This document shows positions 1 through 10,494 of a stretch of 64,000 nucleotides of DNA, in pieces (the first letter of the stretch is position 1; each line of letters starts with the position of its first letter). The translations under genes and the position numbers were made by a program. The stretch spans positions 6,530,170 to 6,594,169 of the forward strand of contig NC_021985.1 in assembly GCF_000444875.1 (NCBI RefSeq), written 5' to 3'. A model generated the notes under the pieces. That model made no database searches and had not been told where the DNA came from. It worked only from the letters and a program-made list of their open reading frames with translations. Source of the DNA: Streptomyces collinus Tu 365 (GTDB lineage Bacteria; Actinomycetota; Actinomycetes; Streptomycetales; Streptomycetaceae).

Positions 1-2
1 TC

Positions 3-1178
3 GACGGGCACGACATCGAGGCCCTGGAGTCGGCGCTGGCCCGGGCCAAACGGTTCGGCGGCCCGGTCATCGTGCACTGCCTGACCGAGAAGGGCCGCGG
101 CTACCAGCCCGCCCTGCAGGACGAGGCCGACCGCTTCCACGCCGTCGGCAAGATCCACCCCGACACCGGTCTGCCGATCGCCTCCTCCGGCGCCGACTGG
201 ACCTCCGTCTTCGGCGACGAGATGGTCAAGCTGGGCGAGGAGCGCGACGACGTCGTCGCCATCACCGCGGCCATGCTCCAGCCGGTCGGCCTCGACCGGT
301 TCGCCAAGCGCTTCCCCGACCGCGTCTACGACGTCGGCATCGCCGAGCAGCACGGCGCCGTCTCCGCGGCGGGCCTCGCCCACGCCGGCGTCCACCCCGT
401 CTTCGCCGTGTACGCCACCTTCCTCAACCGCGCCTTCGACCAGGTGCTGATGGACGTGGCCCTGCACAAGTGCGGGGTGACCTTCGTGCTGGACCGGGCC
501 GGTGTCACCGGCACCGACGGCGCCTCCCACAACGGCATGTGGGACATGTCCATCCTCCAGGTCGTGCCCGGACTGCGGCTCGCCGCCCCGCGCGACGCCG
601 ACCAGGTGCGGGCCCAGCTGCGCGAGGCCGTCGCCGTCGAGGACGCGCCGACCGTGGTCCGGTTCTCCAAGGGCGCCGTGGGCCCCGCCGTCCCCGCCGT
701 GGGCCGCGTCGGCGGCATGGACGTGCTGCGCGAGCCCGGCACCGGCAAGCCGGACGTGCTGCTGGTCTCGGTGGGCGCCCTCGCCCCGATGTGCCTGGAG
801 ATCGCCGGCCTGCTCGACCGCCAGGGCATCTCGACCACCGTCGTCGACCCGCGCTGGGTCAAGCCCGTCGACGAGGCGATGGCCCCGCTGGCCGAGCGGC
901 ACCGCGTCGTCGTCACGGTCGAGGACAACAGCCGCGTCGGCGGTGTCGGCTCCGCGATCGCCCAGGCCCTGCGGGACGCGGGCGTGGACGTGCCGCTGCG
1001 CGACTTCGGCATCCCGCCGCGCTTCCTCGACCACGCCTCGCGCGCCGAGGTCATGGCCGAGATCGGGCTGACCGCCCCCGACATCGCCCGCCAGGTCACC
1101 GGACTGGTCTCCAAGCTGGACGGCCGGTTCGACCGTACGGCCGACACGGTCGACTCCGTGGAGCCCGCCCGCGACTAG
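3..1178 (+). CDS. dxs: 1-deoxy-D-xylulose-5-phosphate synthase, 3' part
   Basis: C-terminal 391 residues of DXS, the thiamine-diphosphate enzyme that condenses pyruvate and glyceraldehyde-3-phosphate in the first step of the MEP isoprenoid pathway. The reading frame is open to the window edge, so the 5' end is simply outside. The first codons read DGHDIE, a conserved DXS string. The pyrimidine-binding segment DVGIAEQHGAVSAAGLAHAG carries the catalytic Glu, and the transketolase C-terminal domain follows, ending near FDRTADTVDSVEPARD. A strong terminator lies 15 bp after the TAG. It supplies precursors for terpenes such as geosmin, whose synthase is 57 kb away. Confidence 0.97.
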   Translation, partial: DGHDIEALESALARAKRFGGPVIVHCLTEKGRGYQPALQDEADRFHAVGKIHPDTGLPIASSGADWTSVFGDEMVKLGEERDDVVAITAAMLQPVGLDRFAKRFPDRVYDVGIAEQHGAVSAAGLAHAGVHPVFAVYATFLNRAFDQVLMDVALHKCGVTFVLDRAGVTGTDGASHNGMWDMSILQVVPGLRLAAPRDADQVRAQLREAVAVEDAPTVVRFSKGAVGPAVPAVGRVGGMDVLREPGTGKPDVLLVSVGALAPMCLEIAGLLDRQGISTTVVDPRWVKPVDEAMAPLAERHRVVVTVEDNSRVGGVGSAIAQALRDAGVDVPLRDFGIPPRFLDHASRAEVMAEIGLTAPDIARQVTGLVSKLDGRFDRTADTVDSVEPARD

Positions 1179-1193
1179 CCGAAACACCGACCT

Positions 1194-1237
1194 GCGGGCC
1201 GGTTCCGCCCCGTTCTGCGGTGGCGGAACCGGCCCGC
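1194..1237 (+). terminator. Rho-independent-type hairpin after dxs
   Basis: A 16-bp perfect stem, GCGGGCCGGTTCCGCC at 1194-1209 paired with its exact complement at 1222-1237, closes a 12-base loop. There is no T-run, as is usual in Streptomyces. A smaller 7-bp hairpin (1256-1262 with 1272-1278) follows in the leader of the permease gene. Confidence 0.8.
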
Positions 1238-1321
1238 CTGCGTGAACCTGCCATTGCCGGGGCATACGCAACCCCGGCCCTCTCGATCATGTCGAGGACG
1301 ACAAGCGTGGGAGGTAGGCAC

Positions 1322-2842
1322 GTGAGCACGCTCTTCAGGACGAAGAACGTCGAGCAGTCCATCCGGGACACCGAGGAACCCGAGCACTCGCTCAAGAAGT
1401 CCCTCTCCGCCCTCGACCTGACCGTCTTCGGCGTCGGCGTCATCATCGGCACCGGCATCTTCGTCCTCACCGGACAGGTGGCCAAGAACAACGCCGGACC
1501 GGCGGTGTCCCTGGCCTTCGTGGTGGCCGGCGTGGTCTGCGCGCTCGCCGCCCTGTGCTACGCCGAGTTCGCCTCCACGGTCCCCGTGGCCGGCTCGGCG
1601 TACACCTTCTCCTACGCCTCGCTCGGCGAGATGCCCGCCTGGATCATCGGCTGGGACCTGGTCCTGGAGTTCGCGCTGGGCACGGCGGTGGTCGCGGTCG
1701 GCTGGTCCGGCTACATCCGCTCCCTGCTCGACAACGCCGGCTGGCACCTGCCCGACTACCTCGCGGGACGGGACGGGGCGCACGGCTTCGGCTTCGACAT
1801 CCTCGCCGCCGGTCTGGTGCTGGTGCTCACCGTGATCCTCGTCCTCGGCATGAAGCTGTCCGCCCGGATCACCTCGATCGTCGTCGCCATCAAGGTGGCC
1901 GTCGTCCTCATCGTGATCATCGCGGGCGCCTTCTTCGTCCACGGCGAGAACTACAAGCCGTTCATCCCGAACCCGCAGCCGGTACCGGCGGGCGGCAGCC
2001 TCAAGGCACCGCTCGTCCAGCTCATGTTCGGCTGGGCACCCGCCAACTACGGCGTCATGGGCATCTTCACCGCGGCCTCGGTGGTGTTCTTCGCGTTCAT
2101 CGGCTTCGACATCGTCGCCACGGCCGCCGAGGAGACCCGCAACCCCCAGCGGGACATGCCCCGCGGCATCCTCGGCTCGCTGGTCATCTGCACCGTGCTC
2201 TACGTCGCCGTCTCGATCGTCGTCACCGGCATGGAGAAGTACACCCGGCTGTCGGTGGAGGCGCCGCTCGCCGACGCCTTCAAGGCCATCGGGCACCCCT
2301 GGTACGCGGGCGTGATCAGTTTCGGCGCCGCCGTCGGCCTCACCACGGTGTGCCTGATCCTGCTGCTGGGCCAGACCCGGGTCTTCTTCGCGATGAGCCG
2401 CGACGGACTGCTGCCGCGCTTCTTCTCCCGCGTCCACCCCCGGTTCAAGACCCCGCACCGGCCGACCATCCTGCTCGGCGTGGTCATCGCGGTCGTCGCC
2501 GGCTTCACCAGCCTGAGCGAGCTGGCCGAGCTGGTGAACATCGGCACCCTGTTCGCCTTCGTCGTGGTCGCGATCAGCGTGATCATCCTGCGCAGGACGC
2601 GCCCCGACCTGCCGCGCGCCTTCCGCACCCCCTGGGTGCCCTTCGTGCCCATCGTGTCCGTGTGCGCCACCCTGTGGCTGATGGTGAACCTGCCCGCCGA
2701 GACCTGGATCCGGTTCGCCGTCTGGATGCTGATCGGTCTCGTCGTCTACTTCTTCTACGGCCGCACGCACAGCCGCCTCGCGCGGCGGGACGAGGCCCCG
2801 GCGGGCGAGGTGCCCGGCCCGCCGCCCGGAAACACGCGCTGA
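1322..2842 (+). CDS. APC-family amino acid permease
   Basis: A 506-residue polytopic membrane protein of the amino acid-polyamine-organocation superfamily, cationic amino acid transporter (CAT/YfnA-like) type. After a charged N-terminal tail of about 35 residues comes the TM1 signature GVGVIIGTGIFVLTG. About a dozen hydrophobic helices follow, including the conserved stretch FIGFDIVATAAEETRNPQRD and ending near FAVWMLIGLVVYFFYGRTHSRL. The GTG start at 1322 has a GGGAGG ribosome-binding site about 7 bases upstream. The substrate cannot be read from the sequence. It appears monocistronic, between the dxs terminator and a long inverted repeat. Confidence 0.92.
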   Translation: MSTLFRTKNVEQSIRDTEEPEHSLKKSLSALDLTVFGVGVIIGTGIFVLTGQVAKNNAGPAVSLAFVVAGVVCALAALCYAEFASTVPVAGSAYTFSYASLGEMPAWIIGWDLVLEFALGTAVVAVGWSGYIRSLLDNAGWHLPDYLAGRDGAHGFGFDILAAGLVLVLTVILVLGMKLSARITSIVVAIKVAVVLIVIIAGAFFVHGENYKPFIPNPQPVPAGGSLKAPLVQLMFGWAPANYGVMGIFTAASVVFFAFIGFDIVATAAEETRNPQRDMPRGILGSLVICTVLYVAVSIVVTGMEKYTRLSVEAPLADAFKAIGHPWYAGVISFGAAVGLTTVCLILLLGQTRVFFAMSRDGLLPRFFSRVHPRFKTPHRPTILLGVVIAVVAGFTSLSELAELVNIGTLFAFVVVAISVIILRRTRPDLPRAFRTPWVPFVPIVSVCATLWLMVNLPAETWIRFAVWMLIGLVVYFFYGRTHSRLARRDEAPAGEVPGPPPGNTR

Positions 2843-2858
2843 CCCTCCGTCCGCCGCT

Positions 2859-2900
2859 CCGGCCCCGTATGTCCTGCCCCGGGCGGGAACGCGGGGCCGG
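2859..2900. terminator. Long-loop inverted repeat after the permease gene
   Basis: CCGGCCCCG (2859-2867) and its exact complement CGGGGCCGG (2892-2900) flank a 24-base loop that contains a second CCCCGGG palindrome. It lies between the permease stop and the next start and may act as a terminator. It ends 6 bases before the next GTG, so it could also occlude that start. Confidence 0.45.
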
Positions 2901-2905
2901 ATAGC

Positions 2906-4363
2906 GTGCTGACCATGCTCGCCGTCCCGCTCGCCCCCGCACCGGCCCAGGTCACCCGGACGGCGTACTGGTCGCGGCTGCTGCCCGCCCTGGCGGCCCT
3001 GGCCTGCGTCACCCGGATCCCGTCCTTCGTCCGGCCCCTGTGGAACCCCGACGAGGGCTACCTCGCCGTCCAGGCGCGGCTGCTCGCCCAGGGCGGCCAC
3101 CTGTACGAGACCGTCGTGGACCGCAAGCCCCCGCTGGTGCCCTGGCTGTACGAGGGCGTGTTCGCGCTCTGCGGCTCCGGCTCCCTCGCCCCCGTCCGGG
3201 TGCTGGCGGTGCTGGCGCAGGCCCTGACGGCCGTGCTGCTGGCCTCGCTGGCCCGGCGCCGCTGGGGCGACACCGCGGGCCGCGCCGCCGGGGTGCTGTA
3301 CCTGCTGGTCTCGGTCGGGCTCAGCCCGGAGGACGCCCAGGCCGCCACGTTCGAGGTGTTCATACTGCCGTGCACGGCTGCTGCCCTGTGGTGCGCGGAC
3401 CGCGGCCGCTGGGCGGCCGCGGGAGCGGCCGTCGCCTGCGCCTTCCTCGCCAAGCAGACCGGCGGCGCGGTGCTGCTGCCGGTGGCGTGGCTGCTGTACC
3501 GCGCCGGCACCCCGCGCTCCGGCGCGGTACGGCTCGCGGCCGGGTTCGCCCTGCCGGTCGGCTGCGCCGCCCTCGCCACGGACCCGGGCGGCTTCCTGTT
3601 CTGGACGGTCACCGGCTCCACCGCCTACGCCTCCTTCACCGGATCCGAACTCCACGTCCTCGGCCGCTGCCTGGGCAACACCGCCATCCTCGCCGTGGCC
3701 TGCGCGGGACTGCTCCCGCCGGTGCTGCGGACGCTGCGCACCACCCGGGCGGCGGCGGCCGACCTGTGGCTGTGGTTCGCAGCCTCGGCCGTCGCCGTCG
3801 CCGCCGGCTTCCACTTCTTCGGCCACTACTACCTGCAATTCACCCCGCCCGCCGCCCTGCTGGCCACGGCCGCGCTGCGGCACCTGCCCCGGGAGCGGCT
3901 GACGGCGGCCGTCCTCACCTCGGCCGGCTGCTGCGCCCTGTTCCTGACCTGGGGCCTGTTCGCGCCGCGCCCCGAACTCGCCCACGCCCAGCGCCTCGCC
4001 GCCGCGCTGGCCCAGCGCACCGCGCCCACCGACCGCGTCCTGGTGTGGGGCATGCACCCCGAGACGTACTGGCTGGCCGGCCGCACCCCCGCCACCCGCT
4101 ACCTCACCGCGGGCCTGCTGACCAACTACAGCGGCGGCCGCGATGGCCCCCAGGTCGGCGAGGCGTTCGCGGTCCGGGGCGCCTGGCCGGTCTTCCGCGC
4201 GGAGATGGCCGCGCACGCCCCCACCCTGGTCGTCGACGACTCCCGGGGCCGCCCCTACGCCCCGCCCCACATCCCGACCCTGAACCACCTGCTCGCCTCC
4301 CGCTACGAGGAGGTGGCCAGGGTGGACGGCGCCATCCTGTACGCCCGTACGCCGCGCGGCTGA
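2906..4363 (+). CDS. GT39-like membrane glycosyltransferase
   Basis: A 485-residue multi-spanning protein resembling GT-C fold glycosyltransferases (ArnT/PMT superfamily, GT39/GT87-like). The N-terminal loop after TM1 carries the acidic motif WNPDEGYLAVQARLL and then DRKPPLVPWLYEGVFAL, the usual position of the catalytic Asp and the lipid-phosphate-sugar site. About nine further hydrophobic segments follow, and then a C-terminal soluble part (VLVWGMHPETYWLAGRTPA). Such enzymes move sugars from polyprenyl-phosphate donors to extracytoplasmic acceptors; donor and acceptor are unknown here. The GTG start lies next to a GATAGC -10-like hexamer, so the mRNA may have a very short leader. An ATG at 2915 is an alternative start. 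Confidence 0.8.
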   Translation: MLTMLAVPLAPAPAQVTRTAYWSRLLPALAALACVTRIPSFVRPLWNPDEGYLAVQARLLAQGGHLYETVVDRKPPLVPWLYEGVFALCGSGSLAPVRVLAVLAQALTAVLLASLARRRWGDTAGRAAGVLYLLVSVGLSPEDAQAATFEVFILPCTAAALWCADRGRWAAAGAAVACAFLAKQTGGAVLLPVAWLLYRAGTPRSGAVRLAAGFALPVGCAALATDPGGFLFWTVTGSTAYASFTGSELHVLGRCLGNTAILAVACAGLLPPVLRTLRTTRAAAADLWLWFAASAVAVAAGFHFFGHYYLQFTPPAALLATAALRHLPRERLTAAVLTSAGCCALFLTWGLFAPRPELAHAQRLAAALAQRTAPTDRVLVWGMHPETYWLAGRTPATRYLTAGLLTNYSGGRDGPQVGEAFAVRGAWPVFRAEMAAHAPTLVVDDSRGRPYAPPHIPTLNHLLASRYEEVARVDGAILYARTPRG

Positions 4364-4986
4364 GGGGCAGCGGCCGCGCGGCTGACGGGGCGGCGAGCGT
4401 GCGGCAGGCCGAGGCCCGGCCTGTCGGGCGGCGGTGACCGTGCACGCATCTGTCGGGGCCGTCGGGGCCCCGCAGCGGGGGGCCTCTGCGCGCGCCGGCC
4501 CGCCGTGCGTCGGACGGAGTGGCGGCCGTTCGGCCGGGGGTGCGGTCCGCTCCGGTTCGGTCCGCCGTGGGGAGAGGGCGGCTGCGCGCGCTCGTTCCGG
4601 CTGCCGCCGACCGGGCGACCGGGCGCGGCGGTCCCGCACCCCGTACGGCTGACGGGGCGGCGAGCGTGCGGCCCGGCGCTGTGCCCGGTCCGTGCGCCGT
4701 GGACCCGGTTCCGGTGCGCATCCGCCCCTGTCGGTGGTCCGACGGCCCGGCAGGGTGCACGCGGCGGCCCGGGCACCCGCACCCCGCGCGGCTGCCGGGG
4801 GAGCGGCCGCTCGGGCGGGAGGCGTGTTCCGTGGCCCGGGGGCCGAGGGCCGCCTATTGGGCAGCGACTGGCGGACGCGCGCCTGTCCCGGTCGTTCGCC
4901 CTCGGGCCGGGGCGGTCCGCCGTGCCGGTCGGCCGGGGAGCGTGCGGTGCGGCGGGACCTGTTCGGCGGATGGCCGGAGGCCGGCC
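4364..4986. repeat. Gene-free GC-rich stretch with dispersed partial repeats
   Basis: No convincing gene in about 620 bp. Frames are open on both strands only because stop codons are rare at this GC content. The string CGGCTGACGGGGCGGCGAGC occurs at 4378 and again at 4647, each continuing with GTGCGGC. Shorter relatives (GCGCGGCTG followed by a G-rich run) occur at 4355, across the stop codon of the glycosyltransferase gene, and near 4795. The tail of that gene therefore looks copied into its own downstream region and then diverged. Confidence 0.5.
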
Positions 4987-5379
4987 TCAGCCGAGGAGCG
5001 TGCGCGGGCCCGTGACCTCCGCGCCCAGGGCCGTGACGCGGCCGCGGAGTTCGCGGTCGGCCGTGACGACGAGGCGGGGGCGGGTGGGGCTGCGCGCGGT
5101 CAGGTCCACGATGTGGTCGTCTCCGCTGCCGGGCGCCTCCTCCACCCGTACCCCCGGCACGGACGCGACCCCGCGTGCCGCTCCCTCGACGACGAGCACG
5201 ATCTCCACGGGTCCGGCCCGGCCCGGCAGTCCCTCGGCGGCCAGCCGGTCCCGCAGCCGCTCCGCCGCGCCCCTGCGGTCCCGCCACCAGCCGTCGGGCC
5301 GGGACCCGACCACGTTCGCGCCGTCGACGATCACGAGCAGCGGGCCGTCCGCGTCCGGGGTGCCGTAAGGGTCGTCCAT
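4987..5379 (-). CDS. NYN (PIN-like) domain protein
   Basis: A 130-residue protein with the signature of NYN/PIN-like nucleases: VIVDGANVVGS with Asp19 and Asn22 in the first strand, GSGDDHIVDL (Asp87, Asp88, Asp92) in the middle, and VVTADRELRGRV (Asp108) near the end. These acidic residues would bind Mg2+ in a metal-dependent RNase. Relatives are often mislabelled NTP pyrophosphohydrolase. The ATG is chosen because the homologous fold starts within 15 residues. There is no clear ribosome-binding site, and the divergent gene starts 68 bp away. Its RNA target is unknown. Confidence 0.75.
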   Translation of the reverse strand: MDDPYGTPDADGPLLVIVDGANVVGSRPDGWWRDRRGAAERLRDRLAAEGLPGRAGPVEIVLVVEGAARGVASVPGVRVEEAPGSGDDHIVDLTARSPTRPRLVVTADRELRGRVTALGAEVTGPRTLLG

Positions 5380-5446
5380 GGGTCCAAGGGTCCCACGGCG
5401 GCGGCCCGCGGACGGCGGCCGAAGGACGGCGGCTTAGAGTGAACCG

Positions 5447-6463
5447 GTGAACGGCGACTGGCTCCTGCGCGGCCGCGACGGCCGGCTCAGTGTCTACCAC
5501 CTCTCGGGCGACGCCGTCCTGTGCCGGTCGGAGCGCGGCCCGGGCGGCCCCTGGACGGACCCGCGCACGGTGGGCGGCGACCAGCGGCTCCATCCCGTGG
5601 GCGGCGTCGGCCGGGGCGCCGACGGCTACGCCCACCTGGTCGCCTGGCGGCCCACCAGGAAGGGCGAGTCGGGCCTGGTGCACTCCACCCACTTCCGCCC
5701 GCACCTCGCCGCGCTGGACTGGAACCCGATCGGCCACCCGGACAAGAGCGGCGACCGCACCGGCACCCCCGCCGTCGCCGTGGACGCGCAGGGCCGCGCC
5801 CACGTCTTCGTCCGCTCGGGCGGCGGCGGGGTGAGCCTGCTCGCGCAGAAGGAGAAGGGCGGCTGGGAGCCCTGGCGGGACCTGAAGGGCGGGGACGTCC
5901 GGGACGGTCTCGCGGCGGTGACGGGGGAGTCGGGGCGGGTCGAGCTGTACGCGGCCGCCGAGGGGACCGTCCTGCACTGGCGTCAGGAGGAGCCCGGCGC
6001 CGTGCCGGTCCTCCAGGAGGTCCTGGAGACCGGGGTCCGTCCTGGCACCCTGCACGCGCTGGCCACCTCCCCGGACGGCACCACCGTCTTCTACACCGAC
6101 GGCACGGGCGACCTGTGCGCCTGGCGGCCCGGCGGCAAGCCCGCCACCCTGCTCCCGGCGGCCGGGCCGGGCCCGGTGGCGGCGGTCCGCTGCGAGCTGG
6201 ACGGCCACGACTGCACGCTGCTGGCCCAGCGTTCGCGCAGCGGCCGGATCGCCTTCGCCGCCTACCCGACCGGACGGGAGTCGGCGGGCGCCTGGTGGGC
6301 GGAGTCCGGCCCGCGGCTGCCGGTGGACGCCACGGTGTGCCTGACCGCGGACGAGGACGACCGGGTGGTCGCGGCGACGATGTCACCCTCGACCGGACAA
6401 CTCCTGCTCACCCGCCGCAAGTCGGAGCCGGGCCTGGCCCTGGAGGCGTGGCGGGAGGTCTGA
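5447..6463 (+). CDS. Putative beta-propeller protein, function unknown
   Basis: A 338-residue protein without signal peptide or membrane segment. It contains about six or seven loosely repeated units with Trp/Phe-rich beta strands: GDWLLRGRDGRLSVYHL, HLVAWRPTRKGESGLVH, PAVAVDAQGRAHVFVR, LHALATSPDGTTVFYT, VRCELDGHDCTLLAQRS, TVCLTADEDDRVVAAT. The spacing and the pattern of a small residue, DG, then a hydrophobic run suggest a propeller of the PLL/tectonin type, which often binds sugars or proteins. The GTG start follows a TTAGAGT -10-like element by about 10 bases, which fits a leaderless transcript. The next gene follows with no gap. Confidence 0.6.
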   Translation: MNGDWLLRGRDGRLSVYHLSGDAVLCRSERGPGGPWTDPRTVGGDQRLHPVGGVGRGADGYAHLVAWRPTRKGESGLVHSTHFRPHLAALDWNPIGHPDKSGDRTGTPAVAVDAQGRAHVFVRSGGGGVSLLAQKEKGGWEPWRDLKGGDVRDGLAAVTGESGRVELYAAAEGTVLHWRQEEPGAVPVLQEVLETGVRPGTLHALATSPDGTTVFYTDGTGDLCAWRPGGKPATLLPAAGPGPVAAVRCELDGHDCTLLAQRSRSGRIAFAAYPTGRESAGAWWAESGPRLPVDATVCLTADEDDRVVAATMSPSTGQLLLTRRKSEPGLALEAWREV

Positions 6464-6865
6464 GTGAGCGATGATGCCGCCGTGGACATCGAGACACTCA
6501 TCGGCGCCTGGCGGCGCCTCCTCAGCGGATCCGGAAAGTCCTGGGTGCTCTTCGAGCACGGCACCTGTGTGGTGCTGGAGGAGGGCGAGGGCGACCTCGC
6601 GGGCCGGGCCACCGGCATCCTGCGCGCGTACGGCCCCGTGAGCGTGGGCGGCCCGGCGGGCGACTTCCGGGTGCTCGAACTCAAGGGCGACGCGGGCTGG
6701 CTGGTGACGGGCCATCACCCGGACGTGGTCACCTACGTCGCCGCCGACGAGCCAGAGGAGCCCTCGCACCTGGCCGTCGGCATCCACGGACGCTCCAAGC
6801 GCGACCGGGACGGCACCGAACTGCACGTCGTCCACGTCGAGGACGCCCACCGGGCCGCCCCCTGA
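6464..6865 (+). CDS. Conserved small hypothetical protein
   Basis: A 133-residue soluble protein. Its GTG start touches the TGA of the upstream propeller-like gene, so the two are probably co-transcribed and translationally linked. The N-terminal helix is MSDDAAVDIETLIGAWRRLLSGSGKSWVLFEHGTC; a mixed alpha/beta region follows with VLELKGDAGWLVTGHHPDVVTYV. No catalytic motif was recognised and there are no membrane segments. The linkage to the propeller protein suggests a shared unknown role. The mRNA ends at a very strong hairpin 5 bases after the stop codon. Confidence 0.65.
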   Translation: MSDDAAVDIETLIGAWRRLLSGSGKSWVLFEHGTCVVLEEGEGDLAGRATGILRAYGPVSVGGPAGDFRVLELKGDAGWLVTGHHPDVVTYVAADEPEEPSHLAVGIHGRSKRDRDGTELHVVHVEDAHRAAP

Positions 6866-6870
6866 CACGC

Positions 6871-6906
6871 CGGTGCCCGGCACACCACGAGGTGTGCCGG
6901 GCACCG
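6871..6906. terminator. Bidirectional terminator between convergent genes
   Basis: A 16-bp perfect stem (CGGTGCCCGGCACACC at 6871-6886 with its complement at 6891-6906) closes an ACGA tetraloop. It sits in the 60-bp gap between a plus-strand operon and the minus-strand fadAB operon, so it can serve both. Confidence 0.9.
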
Positions 6907-6925
6907 TACGACCGTGCGGAACGGG

Positions 6926-9051
<2,126 letters not shown>

Positions 9052-9055
<4 letters not shown>

Positions 9056-10272
9056 TTGTCGCCTCCGTCGAAGTGCGGGTTCTCCCAGATGACCGTCGCG
9101 CCCATGCCGAAGCCGACGCACATGGTGGTCAGGCCGTAGCGGACCTCCGGCTGCTCCTCGAACTGGCGGGCCAGCTGCGTCATGAGCCGGACGCCGGAGG
9201 AGGCCAGCGGGTGACCGTAGGCGATCGCGCCGCCGTACTGGTTGACGCGCGCGTCGTCGTCCGCGATGCCGTAGTGGTCGAGGAACGCGAGGACCTGGAT
9301 GGCGAAGGCCTCGTTGATCTCGAACAGGCCGATGTCGGAGATGGACAGGCCCGCCTTGGCGAGGGCCTTCTCCGTGGCCGGGATCGGGCCGTAGCCCATG
9401 ACCTCGGGCTCCACGCCGGCGAAGGCGTAGGAGACCAGGCGCATCTTGACCGGCAGGTTGTTCTCGCGGGCGAAGTCCTCGGAGGCGATGATCGAGGCGG
9501 TGGCGCCGTCGTTCAGGCCGGCCGCGTTGCCGGCGGTGACCCGGCCGTGCACGCGGAACGGGGTCTTCAGGCCCGACAGGTTCTCCAGGGTGGTGCCCGG
9601 GCGCATCGGCTCGTCGGCCGTGACCAGGCCCCAGCCGGTCTCGCCGGCCTCGGGGTTGGTGCGGCGCACCGAGATCGGCACCAGGTCCTGCTGGATCTTG
9701 CCGTTGGCGTACGCCTTGGCGGCCTTCTCCTGCGAGCGCACCGCGTACTCGTCGGCGCGCAGCTTGGTGATGTGCGGGTAGCGGTCGTGCAGGTTCTCCG
9801 CCGTCATGCCCATGAACAGGGCGGACTCGTCGACCAGCTTCTCGCTCACGAACCGCGGGTTGGGGTCCACGCCCTCGCCCATCGGGTGGCGGCCCATGTG
9901 CTCGACGCCACCGGCGATGACGGCGTCGTAGGCGCCGAAGGCGATCGAGCCGGCGGTGGTGGTCACGGCGGTCAGGGCGCCGGCGCACATGCGGTCGATC
10001 GAGTACCCGGGGACGGACTGGGGGAGGCCCGCGAGGATGCCGGCCGTGCGGCCGAGGGTCAGGCCCTGGTCACCGATCTGGGTGGTCGCGGCGATGGCGA
10101 CCTCGTCGATCTTCTTCGGGTCCAGACCGGGGTTGCGGCGCAGCAGCTCCCGGATCGCCTTCACGACGAGGTCGTCGGCGCGGGTCTCGTGGTAGATGCC
10201 CTTCGGGCCCGCCTTGCCGAACGGGGTGCGGACGCCGTCGACGAAGACGACGTCCCTGACGGTACGAGGCAC
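9052..10272 (-). CDS. fadA: Acetyl-CoA acyltransferase (thiolase), beta-oxidation beta subunit
   Basis: A 406-residue thiolase that cleaves 3-ketoacyl-CoA to acetyl-CoA and a shortened acyl-CoA. The nucleophilic Cys is in YSIDRMCAGALTAV, the His is in GGAIAYGHPLASSG, and the second catalytic Cys is in TMCVGFGMG near the C-terminus. The start is GTG at 10272, reading VPRTVRDVVFVDGVRTPFG, with GGAGGAG about 10 bases upstream. Starts further upstream would add non-homologous residues. It is the first gene of a two-gene operon with fadB. The leader holds a 14-bp palindrome, suggesting control by a repressor that senses acyl-CoA. Confidence 0.95.
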
Positions 10273-10316
10273 GATGGCTCTCCTCCAGGGTGCGGGATGG
10301 CACTGCCGCGCAACGC

Positions 10317-10330
10317 TGAGCGCGCGCTCA
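10317..10330. promoter_or_regulatory. 14-bp perfect palindrome in the fadAB leader, candidate operator
   Basis: TGAGCGCGCGCTCA is its own reverse complement and lies 45-58 bases upstream of the fadA start. A -10-like TAGCAT (minus strand) lies just upstream of it. The position just downstream of a likely promoter fits a TetR-type operator such as those controlling fatty-acid degradation genes. The regulator itself is not in the neighbourhood. Confidence 0.45.
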
Positions 10331-10339
10331 GGTCCCATG

Positions 10340-10358
10340 CTACTTATGAGTAACGTAG
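10340..10358. promoter_or_regulatory. Imperfect palindrome and promoter region of fadAB
   Basis: CTACTTATGAGTAACGTAG has CTAC/GTAG outer arms and a TACT-TATG-AGTA inner dyad. It is an island of A+T in a GC-rich gap. On the minus strand TAAGTAGCAT reads like a -10 region. This marks the probable fadAB promoter; an upstream regulator site is possible but unproven. Confidence 0.35.
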
Positions 10359-10471
10359 CTGCACAGTCCTGCCGGGGGGAGCGGCGAAGGTCACATCGCG
10401 CGGGGCACCCCGGGGCCCGCCGGAAGGGGCCCGGGATCTTGGCGTGATCTCGACGCCCCCGTTCCGCTTCC

Positions 10472-10494
10472 GCGGACCGCCCGGGGCGGTCCGC
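10472..10494 (-). terminator. Hairpin directly after rnd
   Basis: GCGGACCGCCC and its complement GGGCGGTCCGC are separated by one base (an effective 9-bp stem with a 5-base loop). The repeat begins immediately after the TGA of the ribonuclease D gene on the minus strand. Confidence 0.7.

Noticed and set aside
3..1178. dxs as a truncated pseudogene
   Set aside because: The frame is open to the window boundary and all C-terminal motifs are intact; only the window cuts it.
4434..5450. Possible genes in the gap between the glycosyltransferase and NYN genes
   Set aside because: Frames are Arg/Gly/Pro/Ala-rich, overlap one another in several phases, and lack ribosome-binding sites or recognisable domains.
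1175..6208. Minus-strand open frame of 1677 codons
   Set aside because: It runs antisense through the permease, the glycosyltransferase and the propeller gene, has an Arg/Gly/Asp-rich composition typical of a shadow frame in GC-rich DNA, and matches no domain.
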